DNA of 64,000 nt from Musa acuminata AAA Group (GCF_036884655.1 NC_088335.1:42709501-42773500); one strand, 5' to 3'; numbered from the stretch's first letter, positions 51,051-62,722 are shown. Made by a program: numbers and translations. Notes: generated from the sequence alone by a model not told the origin.

Positions 51051-52640
51051 TTTAGTTAAGATGTTTTATCATCAAGATTAATCTATATTTCAATTTTATA
51101 AACTCAGGATGAAGCAAATGATGGGAGATCAATTTGGTTTAGTTCTTATTTGCATAAATTTGTCTAGTCTAAGGATACATCGAGAAAATCATTAATATTC
51201 GTATGGTAATATCCAGAATATGTTCAATTTTTTCTACATTAATTATAAAAAAAAAGTAAATGATTAAAAATAGGAAAAAGACTATCTAGCTAACAGAAAT
51301 GGTTAGGAAGATTATTTGACAAGTCAAATTTGAAATTTATATTCTCAAAGAAAGAAAGAAATAATTTATTTGATTAATGTTGATATGATTGTAACTCTTT
51401 CTTATTATTCTTTCTTTATATACTATGACTTGTAAAAAGTGATCAACAAATTATAATGGTTTTATCGTGGAATGGACCAATGAACTGAGTTATTTTCTGA
51501 TATTACATTTATTTTTTTCGACTGTATAATTTCATTTTGACGTGTTGAAGTATGAGGTTTTTTATCTTGTATTCTCCTTAAGCCAAAATTATTCTAGTAA
51601 TTAGCTCTTTTTTTCTTCCTTTTATCTTTCAATTATTATCTTTTTTTGCATTTTCTCCTGTTGTACCTTTGCAAACTCATAGTATCAGCACATAACCTAT
51701 GAAAAATGATATATTAATAAGAATAATGAGTTATATTGTGGGGGAGATAAATGAACTAAGAAGACCAATCTACATGCGGAATGAAAGTGAAACATTTGAA
51801 TGACTCTATCGAAATATAATGGACCAATTAAATTAATTCCAAGACATAGCAAGCCCAAGCCCAAGCCCAATGTTCTTATTATGCCTATACTAAAAAGCAT
51901 CCCAAGTCCGAACCCAAATGGAACCCATTGGAAGGCAATCCCTTATCATATTATCCATGGCATCGATTGCAAACTAATGTTGATGCATTAAACTTACTTA
52001 TATTATATTTAATATTTATAACATCATCCTAATTTTTCTATTTTGTAAGAAGTCAACTAGTTTAACCGATAACTTATTATCGATTATATGGTTCAGTGAT
52101 CAAACCTCGTCTTCACCATTTAGCATTAATCTATGAAAGAAAAGCTAACTATTTATTTTTCAATGTCTCTGTAATTAAAACTAAATCTAAGCAGCTTTGG
52201 TACGATCACAGAATGGGTTGATCAAACTGTCTTCAACTCCCAGTGGGTTGAGGCTGCTGCTGCCTCACCAACAATTCTGAACTTCCAAATCCATGCATGA
52301 CCAGTATCAACCATGTTGTTTATTAGGAATTTAGAGGCCAACCACATCACAAACATGTACCGCAATGTGATGAGCCAATGATCTCTTGATCCTTTACATG
52401 TCAGTATTAGTAGCCACACCAAAACATCCCTCTCAACTCATCCCTCTGGAATCACCAAAATGAAAGCAAAGGTTTCTGCTGTCAATTAGGAGTTGGTCAT
52501 TGATAGCCAAGCAGATCTATGTTTGCTTTGCAGATAAACAAAGCACAGAAGAGGAAGGGGAATGGTTAGGCCAACAGTTGAGTTCTTTGATCAACCCTTG
52601 GAACTAAAGCAAAGTTTGTTCGATTCTTGGTCACCATCTT
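51050..52640. repeat. AT-rich block R1, partly an inverted copy of 59955-60960
   Basis: Bases from about 51320 match the reverse complement of about 60960-59955, with about 270 bp extra near 51740-52010. The segment 52200-52640 corresponds to the DNA upstream of the RING gene (60410-59955). A direct copy of the left and middle parts, including the extra segment, lies at about 57040-57860. The block has no gene; the shared motif AAAGAAAGAAAGAAATAATT is a useful anchor. Confidence 0.75.
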
Positions 52641-52950
52641 ACTGTTACCTGCAGCTGGCGGTATCAAAGTTTGTTAGAAGAGGAAGCAACGCTCGAGCTC
52701 CGTCGCTGTTGCCTGCAGCCAGCGGCATCTAGAAACGAGTTCGGTTGCTGATACGGTGAAGAAGATTCATGGAACAGAGGTTGGATTCATGATGAAAGCT
52801 GAACTCTGGAAATCTGACAACCAAAACACAGAAAAGGTAGAACAAAGCTTGTTCACAGAGATGCTTGGTGGGTGGTCAGGATGCCATGGTTTGCTTAGAT
52901 TCTTGAACAACACAGAAAATGGTTGGATTCATGCCACCTTACTAAGCACT
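52641..52950. repeat. Scrambled partial copy of the RING gene 5' region
   Basis: 52683-52898 is a direct copy of 59701-59916: the first codons and upstream DNA of the RING gene, on the minus strand. It directly follows the inverted copy ending at 52640, after about 42 bp that look like another partial copy of the exon start. Further on, 52936-52949 carries CCACCTTACTAAGC, the reverse complement of 59910-59923. The copied minus-strand start reads MPLAAGNSDGARALLP and ends in a stop soon after. It is a gene fragment, not a gene. Confidence 0.8.
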
Positions 52951-53880
52951 AGAAATTGGAAACAGAATAAGGAAAACTTCCTCAACCTAACACCAGTTAA
53001 GTGACCCTTAAATACATCTCCCAAAACAAGTAGATGTTTCGAATGTAATAACACCAAAAAATGTTGCTTTTTTTAACACAAACACATCGAATCTTTGCAT
53101 GCATATAACAAATCACTAGAAAACCCAAACAAGTCAATCAAACTTCCCCAATTTGCTTCATAATATCATCAAATACGAAGCAAAAGAAGGTCCATCCAAC
53201 AGAATATCACACCATATGAACGGAGAAATAAATAACAACAATCAGAAGAGCAAATAAGAGAGAAGTGACTAAATCTTCATAAACACAAGAATCACCTACT
53301 TGCGCCGCATCATCTTCTCCTTGTTGTTCCTTTTCCCCGACGACATGGCGACGAACTTGTAATGCGTATCCTACTAAACTCACTTGATCCTGTTCTTCTT
53401 CAGATCGTGAAGACGCGGATGCAACACTGACTCCACTAGAAGCAAGAGAAAGAAATAAACCAAATGTTTATTTGACCTTATAGTAGATGGCAAGATGCAA
53501 TGGGTGCCAGAGGATAGTTGGGATGGCTTATTACCTCGTATTCAAGGTTGATCTTCGATGTTGGAGCCGAATTCGTCGTTTCCGTAAATCCAATGGGTTT
53601 CTCTGTTCCTCTTTGGATTAGGGTTTGCTGAAGAGAAGGGGTCGAACGGTGAGAAATGGGAGGAAGACGCCTGAGGTTTCATCCACGGATGAGCTTTGGG
53701 CCTCGCGGTGCTCCTATGCTCCTATGATTTGGGTTTCACGCCTGAGGTGGGAGGGAGACGTCGTTCGCGGTACGATTAGATTTGGGTTTCACGGATGAGG
53801 TTTAGGTGCAACTATGCTGCCGATTGCACTCGACGGTCCGATGCTCCAGATTGCAATCGACGGCCCAGATCATATATCTA
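52951..53880. other. Unassigned stretch
   Basis: Moderate GC with promoter-like and leader-like sequence on the minus strand (repeated GGGTTTCACG and GACGGCCC-type motifs). A 16-codon minus-strand frame MSSGKRNNKEKMMRRK (53296-53346) is too short to call. A decayed or rearranged 5' region of some gene is possible; I recognise none. Confidence 0.35.
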
Positions 53881-55000
53881 TTTAAATTTGATATATATTT
53901 AAACTTAAAAATTAATGTACTATAAAATAAACAGTAGTGAAAATATACTATATGTTTTGTCCCTAATAGTTATTTTAGTGATAGTAATAATAATATCTGT
54001 CAATGAAAATTCCTTTTGTAACAATCATAATTTGTTATCACAAAATCTAAAATTTTCATGATAATATTAGTGATAAAACTATAACTAATATCTCATTTTA
54101 AAAGATTTAGTTAAGATCTTTTAGTGATAAAATATGTGATATTTTTGACATGGATAGTTATTTTAGTGACAGTAATAATAATATCCGTCAATAAAAATAT
54201 CATTTGTAACATGAGTGAAATTTTGAAAAAATGTTCCAAACTTTGTGAATTTCTTATGAATCACCTCAATTTTAAAAAATTTCTTATATTAGCCTTTGGA
54301 ACTAGTTATTTTATACTTATCTTTGGAACTACCACCTCCTCTTCCTTGCACCACCTTTGTCACTTCCGTTATGCCCACCCTCACTTGACCCCAAGGGCAT
54401 CGTGTGGGTGAAGGGGGTGACTAGCCCACACACTGAGTCATAAATAGTTAGGAGAGGAGAGAGCGATGACTCGCAGGGTTTACCTACATGTGTGCAGAAG
54501 GGGACAACCAATATGATAACCTGCACGTAGAGGCACAGACAACTAGGGGAGGGTACAACCAACGGGGCTTGCCCGCATGCATGGGGGGTGATTGACGGAG
54601 CCAACCCTCACATGTACATAGGCGTAGGCGGCTAAAGGAGGGTAATCTACGAGGCAAAAGGAGATGGTTGACAAGTGGAGGGCAATGATTGATAAGAGTA
54701 GGATTATCATTTAAAAAAATATTATATGAGAATTTTTCAAGTTGGGATGCTATGCAAAAAAAAAATTTCGTAAACTTACATATTTTTTCGAGAATTCACC
54801 CTTGTACTAATCATAATTTATCATCACAAAATATAAAATTTTTTTTTTGATAATATTAGTGGCAAAACTGTGACTAATCTATAATCTTAAAAGATTTAGT
54901 TATGATCTTTTAGTGATAAAATATATATTATTATTAAAAATCTTTCGAGCGATAAAAAATTGTGAGGAATTTTCATGTAATGAATATAGGTCCTAAGAAG
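53881..55000. repeat. AT-rich repeat with recurrent AGTGATAAAA motifs
   Basis: About 100 bp at 54044-54142 recurs as a direct repeat at 54828-54930, with motifs such as TTTTAGTGATAAAATAT and TTAGTTAAGATC. AGTGATA-type motifs recur at short intervals, as in the subterminal regions of some DNA transposons. The repeat is split by the MULE-like element at 54213-54801. No transposase is seen. Confidence 0.5.
54213..54801. mobile_element. Candidate non-autonomous MULE-like element, 589 bp
   Basis: The ends form an imperfect inverted repeat: GAGTGAAATTTTGAAAAAAT at the left against GGGTGAATTCTCGAAAAAAT from the right end (16 of 20 match). The flanking 9-mers are TTGTAACAT and TTGTACTAA. The uninterrupted direct repeat at 54012-54030 continues TTGTAACAATCATAATTT, as expected for the empty site. 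There is no transposase. The inside holds GC-richer sequence that might be captured DNA. Confidence 0.45.
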
Positions 55001-56820
55001 ATAAAATATTCACTTATCAACAGTAATTCTGAAGGTTGGTAACATTCTTTGTCACTTTCTATTTTTATATTAAATGTTTACTTTTTTTATATTATGTTTT
55101 ATCAATTTAGTTCGGGTACATTTTTCTTGGCACTAAATCAAGTACATCCGCTCTCCACTAAGATCATAATTCATAATAACAATTTAAGAAAGATAAATAG
55201 AATAACAACGAGAGATGAGGACTGTTCTACACGGTACTGATGTAATTACCGAGTGACGAAAAGACCATTGATACATATGCAGAGCAACGTTGCTCTGTAT
55301 TTGCAACCGCATCGACGTCGATGTAATTATCGAGTATCCCTCATCTCTTACCATTGCTTTTCTTATTCATAATAGCCCGTTGTGATCCCTAACGGTGTTA
55401 CCATTCGTCACCATTAATTGAAATATTAAAATTATATTTTATCCTTTATTTTTATATTTTTAGTAAAATTAATTTTATTATGGTAAATGAATATAAATAT
55501 TTTTAAAATATAAAATTAATTTTCATAGGGATGTCAATGTAATTTTTTAAAATATAAAGATCGAGAAACTAAAGATAATTAACTACAGAAAATGTAATTA
55601 GTCACAGTAATTTAGCAGGCATGTCTCCACATGGCATGGCAGGGTAGATGACGACTCGGCATCAAAACGGAGAAGTCACCAGCACCTGAGTCCCACACTC
55701 GCAATGCTGGATTTAACTCTTTATTTCTAAGGCTGGTGTCTGCTACTATTGCAGGTTCGGAACAAAATTGGGCGGGTTACAAGAGGGGTGACACGAGGAT
55801 CACGCAACGGGTGAAGGGGGTGGTGGGTTGGATTTTGTGCAGGACATAAAGCACACGCCACCCATCTGCTCCCACTAGCTTCCTCCGCTAGTAAAGGCGA
55901 GGGGCGGGGCCCACTCTCCATTCGTTCTGAGCCTATCTTTCTTGGGTCCTGTCATGGATTAGGTTCCTGGGAAAGAGCAAATCCAGGACGTGCAATGTTT
56001 TCCTAAGAAGGTGACTGTACTTGATTGAGTGTCAAGAAAAATATATCTAGACTAACCTAAAAACATGGCAAAACATAATGTAAACAAATAATAATAAACA
56101 TGTAATGTAAATGATAGAAAGCGATAAAGAGTGTCACGAACCTTAAGAATTATTTTTATTTTTTTATTAATATTTATTTATGAATCTATTCACCCACTAA
56201 CTTATTAGATCATTTCAAAAAATAAAATAAGATGAACTATGATTATCTTAGTAAGTGAATATTTGATCTTCTTGGACATATGGTTATTTTGTATGGTGTG
56301 GTTATCTTAGCAGGCCAAATTCCAAAAAAAACTTCTAATTTTTAGAAATTCTTGCAAAGTGTCAACTTTTAAAAAATATAATGATGATCCCATTTTTTCA
56401 TAAATAATGATTTTATCTTGGTTAGCCATGCCAATCCTAATCATCATCGAGCTAGCCATGCTAACTCTAATCATCGTTGTCTATAGCCCTTTTTATCCTT
56501 AGTCATGGATGACGATTGGTTGAGGAGAGTGTTGGTGATACAGTATTGATGATGCAAGTCCAGTGTGACCTATGCACCCTTGCCATCAGTTGTAAGTAAC
56601 GAAGGAAGGTGAGTAAATACTCATGTGGAGGTGGTCAAGGGCAACAATTCAAGATACAAAGGATGACTAGTGAGGTGAAAACATGACCAAGTCTCATATT
56701 GGCGCGTAGCCCCGATCATCTTTATTAGAGGGGAGGGGAGGTAAGGTAACAATATAAGGAGACATTCAAACTAATTGTAACTCGAAACAACTTATAGAGA
56801 TCAACGGTATGAACTGTACA
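55001..56820. other. Gene-free stretch with dispersed repeats
   Basis: No gene that I can support. It holds an 18-bp palindrome at 55280-55297. A block at about 55950-56220 is paralogous to about 57860-58110. At 56318-56375 there is a terminal-repeat-like sequence (AAATTCCAAAAAAAACTTCT) also found near 61022. A GC-richer patch at 55.68-55.93 kb has no recognised coding frame. Confidence 0.45.
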
Positions 56821-56823
56821 TCT

Positions 56824-56907
56824 CCTTGAAGAATTTAGACTGTAATGTGTAGATATAATAGTTGTCCTTGAAGAATTTAGACTGTAATGTGTAGATATAA
56901 TAGTTGT
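56824..56907. repeat. Perfect 42-bp tandem duplication
   Basis: 56824-56865 and 56866-56907 are identical, beginning CCTTGAAGAATTTAGAC and ending TAATAGTTGT. Confidence 0.95.
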
Positions 56908-57039
56908 TGGATTCTTCTGATAGTTTTTGTATTACTAGTGTCTTCAGGGATGGTAACAAGGTTGCCCATTGAGTGACAAAATTTATCATCAAGATTTATC
57001 TATATTTATCTATATAGATAAATATAATCTATATTTAGT

Positions 57040-57860
57040 TATAAGATGTTTTATCATCAAGATTTATCTATATTTCAGTTTTATAAACTAAGAAGGACTT
57101 GCTATACAGTAGAAGCTAATGATGGGAGATCAATTTATTTTAGTTCTTATTTAAATAAATTTGGCTAGTTTAAGGATCTTTCATGAATGTCATAAATTTT
57201 CATATGGGTCACATCCAAAATATTTTTATTTTTATTTCTGTCATTGATTACAAGAAGAAAAAAAAGAGCAAATGATTAAAAATAAGAAAAATAATAATCT
57301 AGCTATAAGAAATGACTATCAAGTATCAAAAGGAAGATTATTTGACAAGTCAAATTTGAATTGTATATTCTCAAAGAAAGAAAGAAATAGTTTATTTGAT
57401 TAATATTGATATAATTGTAATTCTTCTATTATTATTATTTTTTTATAACTTGTTAAAAGTGACCTATTAATTATAATGGCGGACTAATGAATCGAGTTAT
57501 TTTCTCACATTATATATTAGTAGTAAGATATCATATTTATATTTTTTTTCATTAGTATAGTACGATATCATAGTAAGAAGACCGGCCTACATGCCGAATG
57601 GAAGTGAAACATTTGAATGACTCTATCAAAATATAATGACCCAATTAAATTAATTCCAAAACATAGCAAACCAAAGCCCAATTTTCTTATTATGTCAATA
57701 CTAAAACAATCCCTTATCATATTATTCATGGCATCGATTGCAAATTGATGTTGATGCATCAAACTTATGTTATATTTAATATTGATATCATCCATTTTTT
57801 TTCTAAAATCAACTAGTTCAATCGATAATAACTTATGATTGATTATATGATTCAGTGATC
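57040..57860. repeat. AT-rich block R2, direct copy of R1
   Basis: It matches about 51060-52110 in the same orientation, for example GATGTTTTATCATCAAGAT and GAAGTGAAACATTTGAATGA. It lacks the RING-derived DNA that follows in R1. No gene. Confidence 0.75.
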
Positions 57861-58675
57861 GTGGTTATGATCTTTAGAGAGAATAGATCCGATACATGCA
57901 ACATTTTCCTCGTGAATAGGCATCCACTTGATTGATTGATAAGGAAAATGTATCCAGGCTAAACTACATATGGTAAAGCATACTGTAAATGAAAGAAATG
58001 AACATTTAATGTAAAGATAGAAAGTAATAAAAAGTGTCATGAACTTTAAAAATTATTTTTTATTGATATTTATTTATGAATATATTCACTCACTAACTTA
58101 TCTAGACCATTATGAATACATACATATAGTGTAAGAAATTACTATATTGGTGGAAGTCTTAATCAATTTGTTCACTGAACTTGATATTGTTCTCTGGGAT
58201 AAATTACATCGTTGATGAGATTTTTTCTAGTGTTAACTATTTGGAGATGAGTGGTTATTGATCGGTGATATGATCATTTAGTCTTATATTATTTGAGAAG
58301 TATAGAATTAAGGGTTCATAAATTCGTCTGGTCTCCCTTACCCTCAAAGATATTTTTTGGAGTTCACATATCCCGAAAGGATAAAATCATACGAATACGT
58401 ATTTAGACGTGATCAGAAGGGCACATGAGGTTCACGTTCCGGCTAAGTGGTTTACGAACGTAAGACATCTATACAGAGAAGCCTATATATATCATCATCA
58501 ACTTCACGGCGGTGTTATGAATGTAGTACACATCTCGAATCATTTCAGGCACCAAAATACTCACATGTTTCTGTATCTTAAAACAAAAAGGAAAAAAAAA
58601 GTGTTTTCCTGAGAACTGGATGCCTTTGGCAATGGATTTGATTCCGTGTACTTCATTACTGGATTGGCGGCTGCA
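57861..58675. other. Gene-free stretch downstream of the RING gene
   Basis: The first 250 bp repeat the sequence at about 55950-56220. The rest is unique in the window. The last part next to 58676 should include the 3' untranslated region of the RING gene. Confidence 0.45.
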
Positions 58676-59746
58676 TCAGTTCTCAAGTCCCTGCTTGCAT
58701 AGAGGACAAGCAGACATGATCCTTAACCACTGATCCACGCAGTTGAGATGGAACACATGCAAGCATGGCAGCTGCCTCACCTCCTCCTTGTCACTGTACT
58801 TGGCGAGACATATGCAACACTCCTGCCCAAGACACAGATCATGGAGATCAAACACTCTGCATGTCGCAGTTGGAAGACGAGAATAGCTTGCACTGATGTG
58901 GAACTCACTTGGTTCTCGTTTGCGACGCCGTCCGCTGTTGGCTTGACGTCTTTGAATCGCCAACGGGGTAGCCTCGCGATCTGGTCCTCCGACGCGCCTC
59001 GCTCGGTGGAGGCTAAGCTGATGTTGTACCCTATGAGATTGCTGATGAAGGGGACGCAGCAGCAGAGCAGCAGGAAGAGCAGGAATGGGAAGGAGTAGAG
59101 GATGGCGTTCCAGGCGAGGATGGAGACGCAGAGCACATGCAGCTTCGGAGCTCTGTCGAAGGACCCATGCCGCGAGTCGAAGATCCACACGTTTCCCATC
59201 ACGAACCACATCGCGAAGAACAGCTCCAGGAACGTCCTCGACTTGTTCATCAGGTGAGAAGAGCTGCTGCTGCAGCGAAGAACGCGAGATGTTTAGTACA
59301 CACAACCTGTCTGTGTGTCCTGCAAATTCTTGGCAAGAAATCAATTACCTGGAGTCGTCATTGCTCCTCTGTTGTTCGACGTCAGTGTTAAGGCCGGCGG
59401 TGGAGTGGCGGTATCGCCAGTAGAGGAGGGGAAGGCTGAGGAGATTGCCCAGGTTGTAGCCAGTAAGCCAAATCCTGAGCGGCCAAACTGGGTTCTCCTT
59501 CCGAGACGTAGCCATCGTCGCTGTGATGATGACAACCTGCGCTACCAGAGCAGCGAGCTCCAGGGCCAACCATGGCCTGGCATTGAAGGGGTTGGAGACC
59601 AAGTCGGACCTCGACCCGTTCTGATACCTGAACACCCTTCTCAAGAAGCTGAACCATCGAGCTCGAGATACCCTCATGGCCATCCTCATCAACAACGCGA
59701 GAGGCAACGCCCGAGCTCCGTCGTTGTTGCCTGCAGCCGGCGGCAT
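58676..59746 (-). CDS. Membrane RING-H2 E3 ubiquitin ligase (RIE1/At4g11680-like family)
   Basis: A 301-residue protein predicted to transfer ubiquitin from an E2 to substrates at a membrane. Exons: 59349-59746, 58909-59269, 58676-58822; introns 79 and 86 nt, both GT-AG. Membrane segments at about 58-80, 89-110, 146-163 and 176-208 (the last may be two). The third exon encodes the RING-H2: C255, C258, C273, H275, H278, C281, C292, C295, with W285 at the E2-contact position. The segments VSRARWFSFLRRVF, FDSRHGSFDRAPKLHVLC and CCICLAKYSDKEEVRQLPC are typical of the plant family. The start is set at MPPAAGNND; the frame stays open upstream to 59851, so ATGs at 59788 or 59851 are alternatives. 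The intron 1 acceptor is a run of three CAGs, giving three in-frame choices. It looks intact. The substrate is unknown. Confidence 0.92.
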
Positions 59747-59954
59747 CTGGGAACGAGTTCCGCTGCTGAAACAGTGATGAAGATTCATGGAACAGAGGTT
59801 GGATTCATGATGAAAGCTGAACTCTGGAAATCCACCAACCAAAACACACAAAAGATAAGAGTAAGCTTGTTCACAGAGATGCTTGGTGGGTGGTCAGGAT
59901 GCCATGGTTTGCTTAGTAAGGTGGAATGCGGGGGAGTAAGGTGGGGGGTTGGGC
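59747..59954 (-). promoter_or_regulatory. Upstream region of the RING gene, source of the 52.7-kb copy
   Basis: This 5' DNA is duplicated as part of 52683-52898. It ends in a G-rich stretch with two copies of AGTAAGGTGG (59917-59946), beside the point where the inverted copy begins (59955). I see no clear TATA box. It contains leader and probably proximal promoter. Confidence 0.4.
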
Positions 59955-60960
59955 TAAGATGGTGACCAAGAATCTAACCAACCTTGCTTTAGCTCCAAGG
60001 GTGATCAAAGAACTCAACTGTTGGCCTAACCATTCTCCTTCCTCATCCGTTGTTTGTTTATCTGCAAAGCAAACAGAGATCTGCTTGGCTATCAATGACC
60101 AACTCCGAATTGACAGCAGAAACCTTTATTTTCATTTTGGTGATTACAGAAGGATGAGCTGAGAGGGATGTTTTGGTGTGGCTACTAATACTGGCAAGTA
60201 AAGGATCAATAGATCCAAAGCTCATCATATTGAAGTACATGTTTGTGGTGTGGTTGGCTACCAAATTCCTAATAAACAACACAATCGAAACTGGTCTTGT
60301 TGGTGAGGCAGCAGCAGCCACAACCCCCTGGGAGTTCATGACAGTTCGATCAACCCATTCTGTGATCCTACTGAAGCTGCTTAGATTTATAGTTAGCTTT
60401 TCTTTCGTAGATTAATGATAAATGATGAAGACTAGATTTGAGCACTGAATTATATAATCAATAATAAATTGTTATCGGATAAATTAGTTGACTTCTTACA
60501 AAAATGAAAAATTAGGATGACGATATAAATATTAATTCTTTTTCTCTTCATGATATAACTCATTATTCCTATTAACCTATCATTTTTCTTAGATTATGTG
60601 CTGATATATCAAAAGGAGAAAGAGTAAAAAAAAGATAATAATCGAAAGATAAAAAGAAAGAAAAATAAGATAATTTCTAGAATCATTCTAGCTTAAGATA
60701 AATAGAGGATAAAAATATCGTACCTCAACATGTCGAAATGAAACCATACAATTGAAAAATATATATATATATGATTTTATACTGCTCATATATAATGTTA
60801 GAAAATGACTCTAGTCCACCATTACCATTTTTTACAAGTCATAAAAATATAATAAGAAAGAATTACAATTATAGCAATATTAATCAAATAAATTATTTCT
60901 TTCTTTCTTTGAGAATATAAAATTTCAAAAATTTTCAAGTTAAGCTCCACTTGAATGAAA
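59955..60960. repeat. AT-rich block R3, inverted relative to R1
   Basis: Reverse complement of about 52640-51320, without the 270-bp segment at 51740-52010. The part nearest the RING gene (59955-60410) is less AT-rich and may carry its distal promoter. The far end has an AAATTATTTCTTTCTTTCTTT anchor. Confidence 0.75.
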
Positions 60961-61340
60961 TGAATGTCTTCCTACAGACCTTAGGAACTATCATTGTTTC
61001 ACAAAATAAATGGAATTGGTAAAATGGTAAATTCTCAAAAAAATCTTAATTTTTAGAAATTATTGTAAAGTGTCTTAATTTCCAAAAATTTATATAGTCT
61101 GCTTCTTCTTTAAGTGAAAAGATTATTTTACCCCTGCCTATATCAATCGTTATCTCCACTCTACATCATTACCCTACCTTCTCTCCCCTTTGAGAAGGAC
61201 GATGAGTGTGGTGCCTCTACCCCACTAGTTGTCTTTTTCACCTCAAATTAATGAAGAGAAGGATTTATGTGCACCGATGAAAGGATATGAGTGTGGTGCC
61301 TCTACCCCATTAGTTGTCTCATCGTAGACCCTCTGCTCTC
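60961..61340. other. Unassigned stretch before the copia element
   Basis: It begins with a terminal-repeat-like sequence (TAAATTCTCAAAAAAATCTT, about 61023) similar to one near 56318. A 30-bp direct repeat (GAGTGTGGTGCCTCTACCCC) lies at 61204 and 61289. Part of it may be the start of the LTR of the element that follows. No gene. Confidence 0.4.
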
Positions 61341-61342
61341 GC

Positions 61343-61350
61343 CTATAAAC
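61343..61350 (+). promoter_or_regulatory. TATA box of the copia LTR
   Basis: CTATAAAC about 240 bp before the proposed LTR end, in a position suited to an LTR promoter. Confidence 0.4.
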
Positions 61351-61587
61351 GAACAGGATCTCTAGTGGTTGAGGGTGTGTTAGTATGTTAGAGCGTCATA
61401 ACGTTGACACGACACGTATAGACGCATCTCTCCGTTGAGGAATTCAGTTATTCTCCTCGACTCTCTCCCCAAAACCCTCTCCCCAAATCCATCAATCTGG
61501 TGTGATCCTGTGAAAGGATAGGAAGAGAGGAGAAAGGGTCTACTCTTCGCACTCCCTACAGATTCCGTAGCGCGATCGGATTAAAGA

Positions 61588-61599
61588 CGGAGCCAGAGC
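61588..61599 (+). other. Degenerate primer binding site
   Basis: CGGAGCCAGAGC agrees with TGGTATCAGAGC at 8 of 12 positions, including the whole CAGAGC end, and is followed by TTGG. Weak but well placed. Confidence 0.35.
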
Positions 61600-61736
61600 T
61601 TGGTTTTTTGAAATCATGCATTAGATCTGTAAATTAATTTACGATGCATAATTACCTTTATCTTCCAAGAACTGCTAAGCAGTAATGGTCACCGTCGACC
61701 TCGCTGCGAATCTGCGATTATGCCGAGTAGCGTACG

Positions 61737-61845
61737 CATCACAGAACTCGTCCCATATGCGGACATTACAGAACTCGTCCCATACGTGGACATCACAGAA
61801 CTCCGTCCGTGCGACGGCATTACAGAACCCCGGTCGCACACGGCC
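61737..61845 (+). repeat. 27-bp tandem repeat, four copies
   Basis: ACAGAAC recurs at 61741, 61768, 61795 and 61822, exactly 27 bp apart. The unit contains ACAGAACTCGTCCCATA with substitutions. Confidence 0.9.
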
Positions 61846-62059
61846 AGAATCCGTCCATGCGACGGTCGGCCGCACGCAGGCAGACAGCCCAGGAGGCGGC
61901 CATGCGTGAGTTGGCCGTGCACAGGCGGCGGCCGCGTGCTGGCAGCAGCCACCCGCGGGTAGGAACCGCCGCAGCGGCAGTGGCCGCGCATGAGCAGTAT
62001 GCCCCGCGGCGGCAGCGCCGTGGCGGCAGTGGCCGTGCGCAGGCTAGATCTACCGCTGG

Positions 62060-62182
62060 CAGCCGCGCACAGGCGGTAGCCCGCAGCCGCGTACAGGCGG
62101 CAGCCGCGCACAGGCGGTAGCCCGCAGCCGCGTACAGGCGGCAGCCGCGCACAGGCGGCAACCCGCAGCCGCGTACAGGTGG
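62060..62182 (+). repeat. 41-bp GC-rich tandem repeat, three copies
   Basis: The unit starting CAGCCGCGCACAGGCGG recurs at 62060, 62101 and 62142. It lies in a 350-bp GC-rich island (about 61880-62240) that contrasts sharply with AT-rich surroundings. Confidence 0.9.
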
Positions 62183-62722
62183 CCAAGCCGCAGGCAGCAG
62201 CGGCAGCGCCGCTCGCGCAGGCGGCGGCGGCGGCGATGGCAGATTAGGGTTTTGGCATATTTACGTTTTTACCATCGAGGCTAGGGTTTTGAAAATTACA
62301 GTTTTACCCTTTGCAAATATCGTAATTACAGTTTATGTTCTGTCAACATATTTACGGTTTTGCCCTCGGGTCTAATTTCTGCCAAATTACAGTTCTGCCA
62401 TTCGCATATTTTCGATTTATATCTTATCAAATATTTCCGTTTTTTTTTATCATTATGAAATTGAGAAATTTAGGTTAAATTCTCAATTATAAAATTGATA
62501 AATATCATTTATTATAATTATGATTAATTTTAATCATGATTATAATTTTTGATTATTTGATTGGATTTAATTTTGATTAAAAAAAAAACTATAAATTATG
62601 GTTTATTTTATGATTTTCTCATATGAATTATTCATTATATATGTGGTAAATAAAATTAAAATCCAATTATTGTTTTTGGAATTTTTATTTATTTATTCAC
62701 ATGTATATGCTTGAAATTATCA

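Noticed and set aside
53296..53346. 16-codon minus-strand frame MSSGKRNNKEKMMRRK
   Set aside because: Too short and without recognised homology; noted only as a possible exon remnant.
58748..59423. Plus-strand frames overlapping the RING exons
   Set aside because: Antisense shadows of GC-rich exons; the minus strand has correct splice sites and a full RING-H2.
61685..62186. Overlapping frames through the GC-rich leader repeats, including ITELVPY-type 9-residue repeats
   Set aside because: Open in several frames on both strands because the repeats lack stops. The 27-bp unit is a multiple of three by chance or constraint unknown. No start context or domain.
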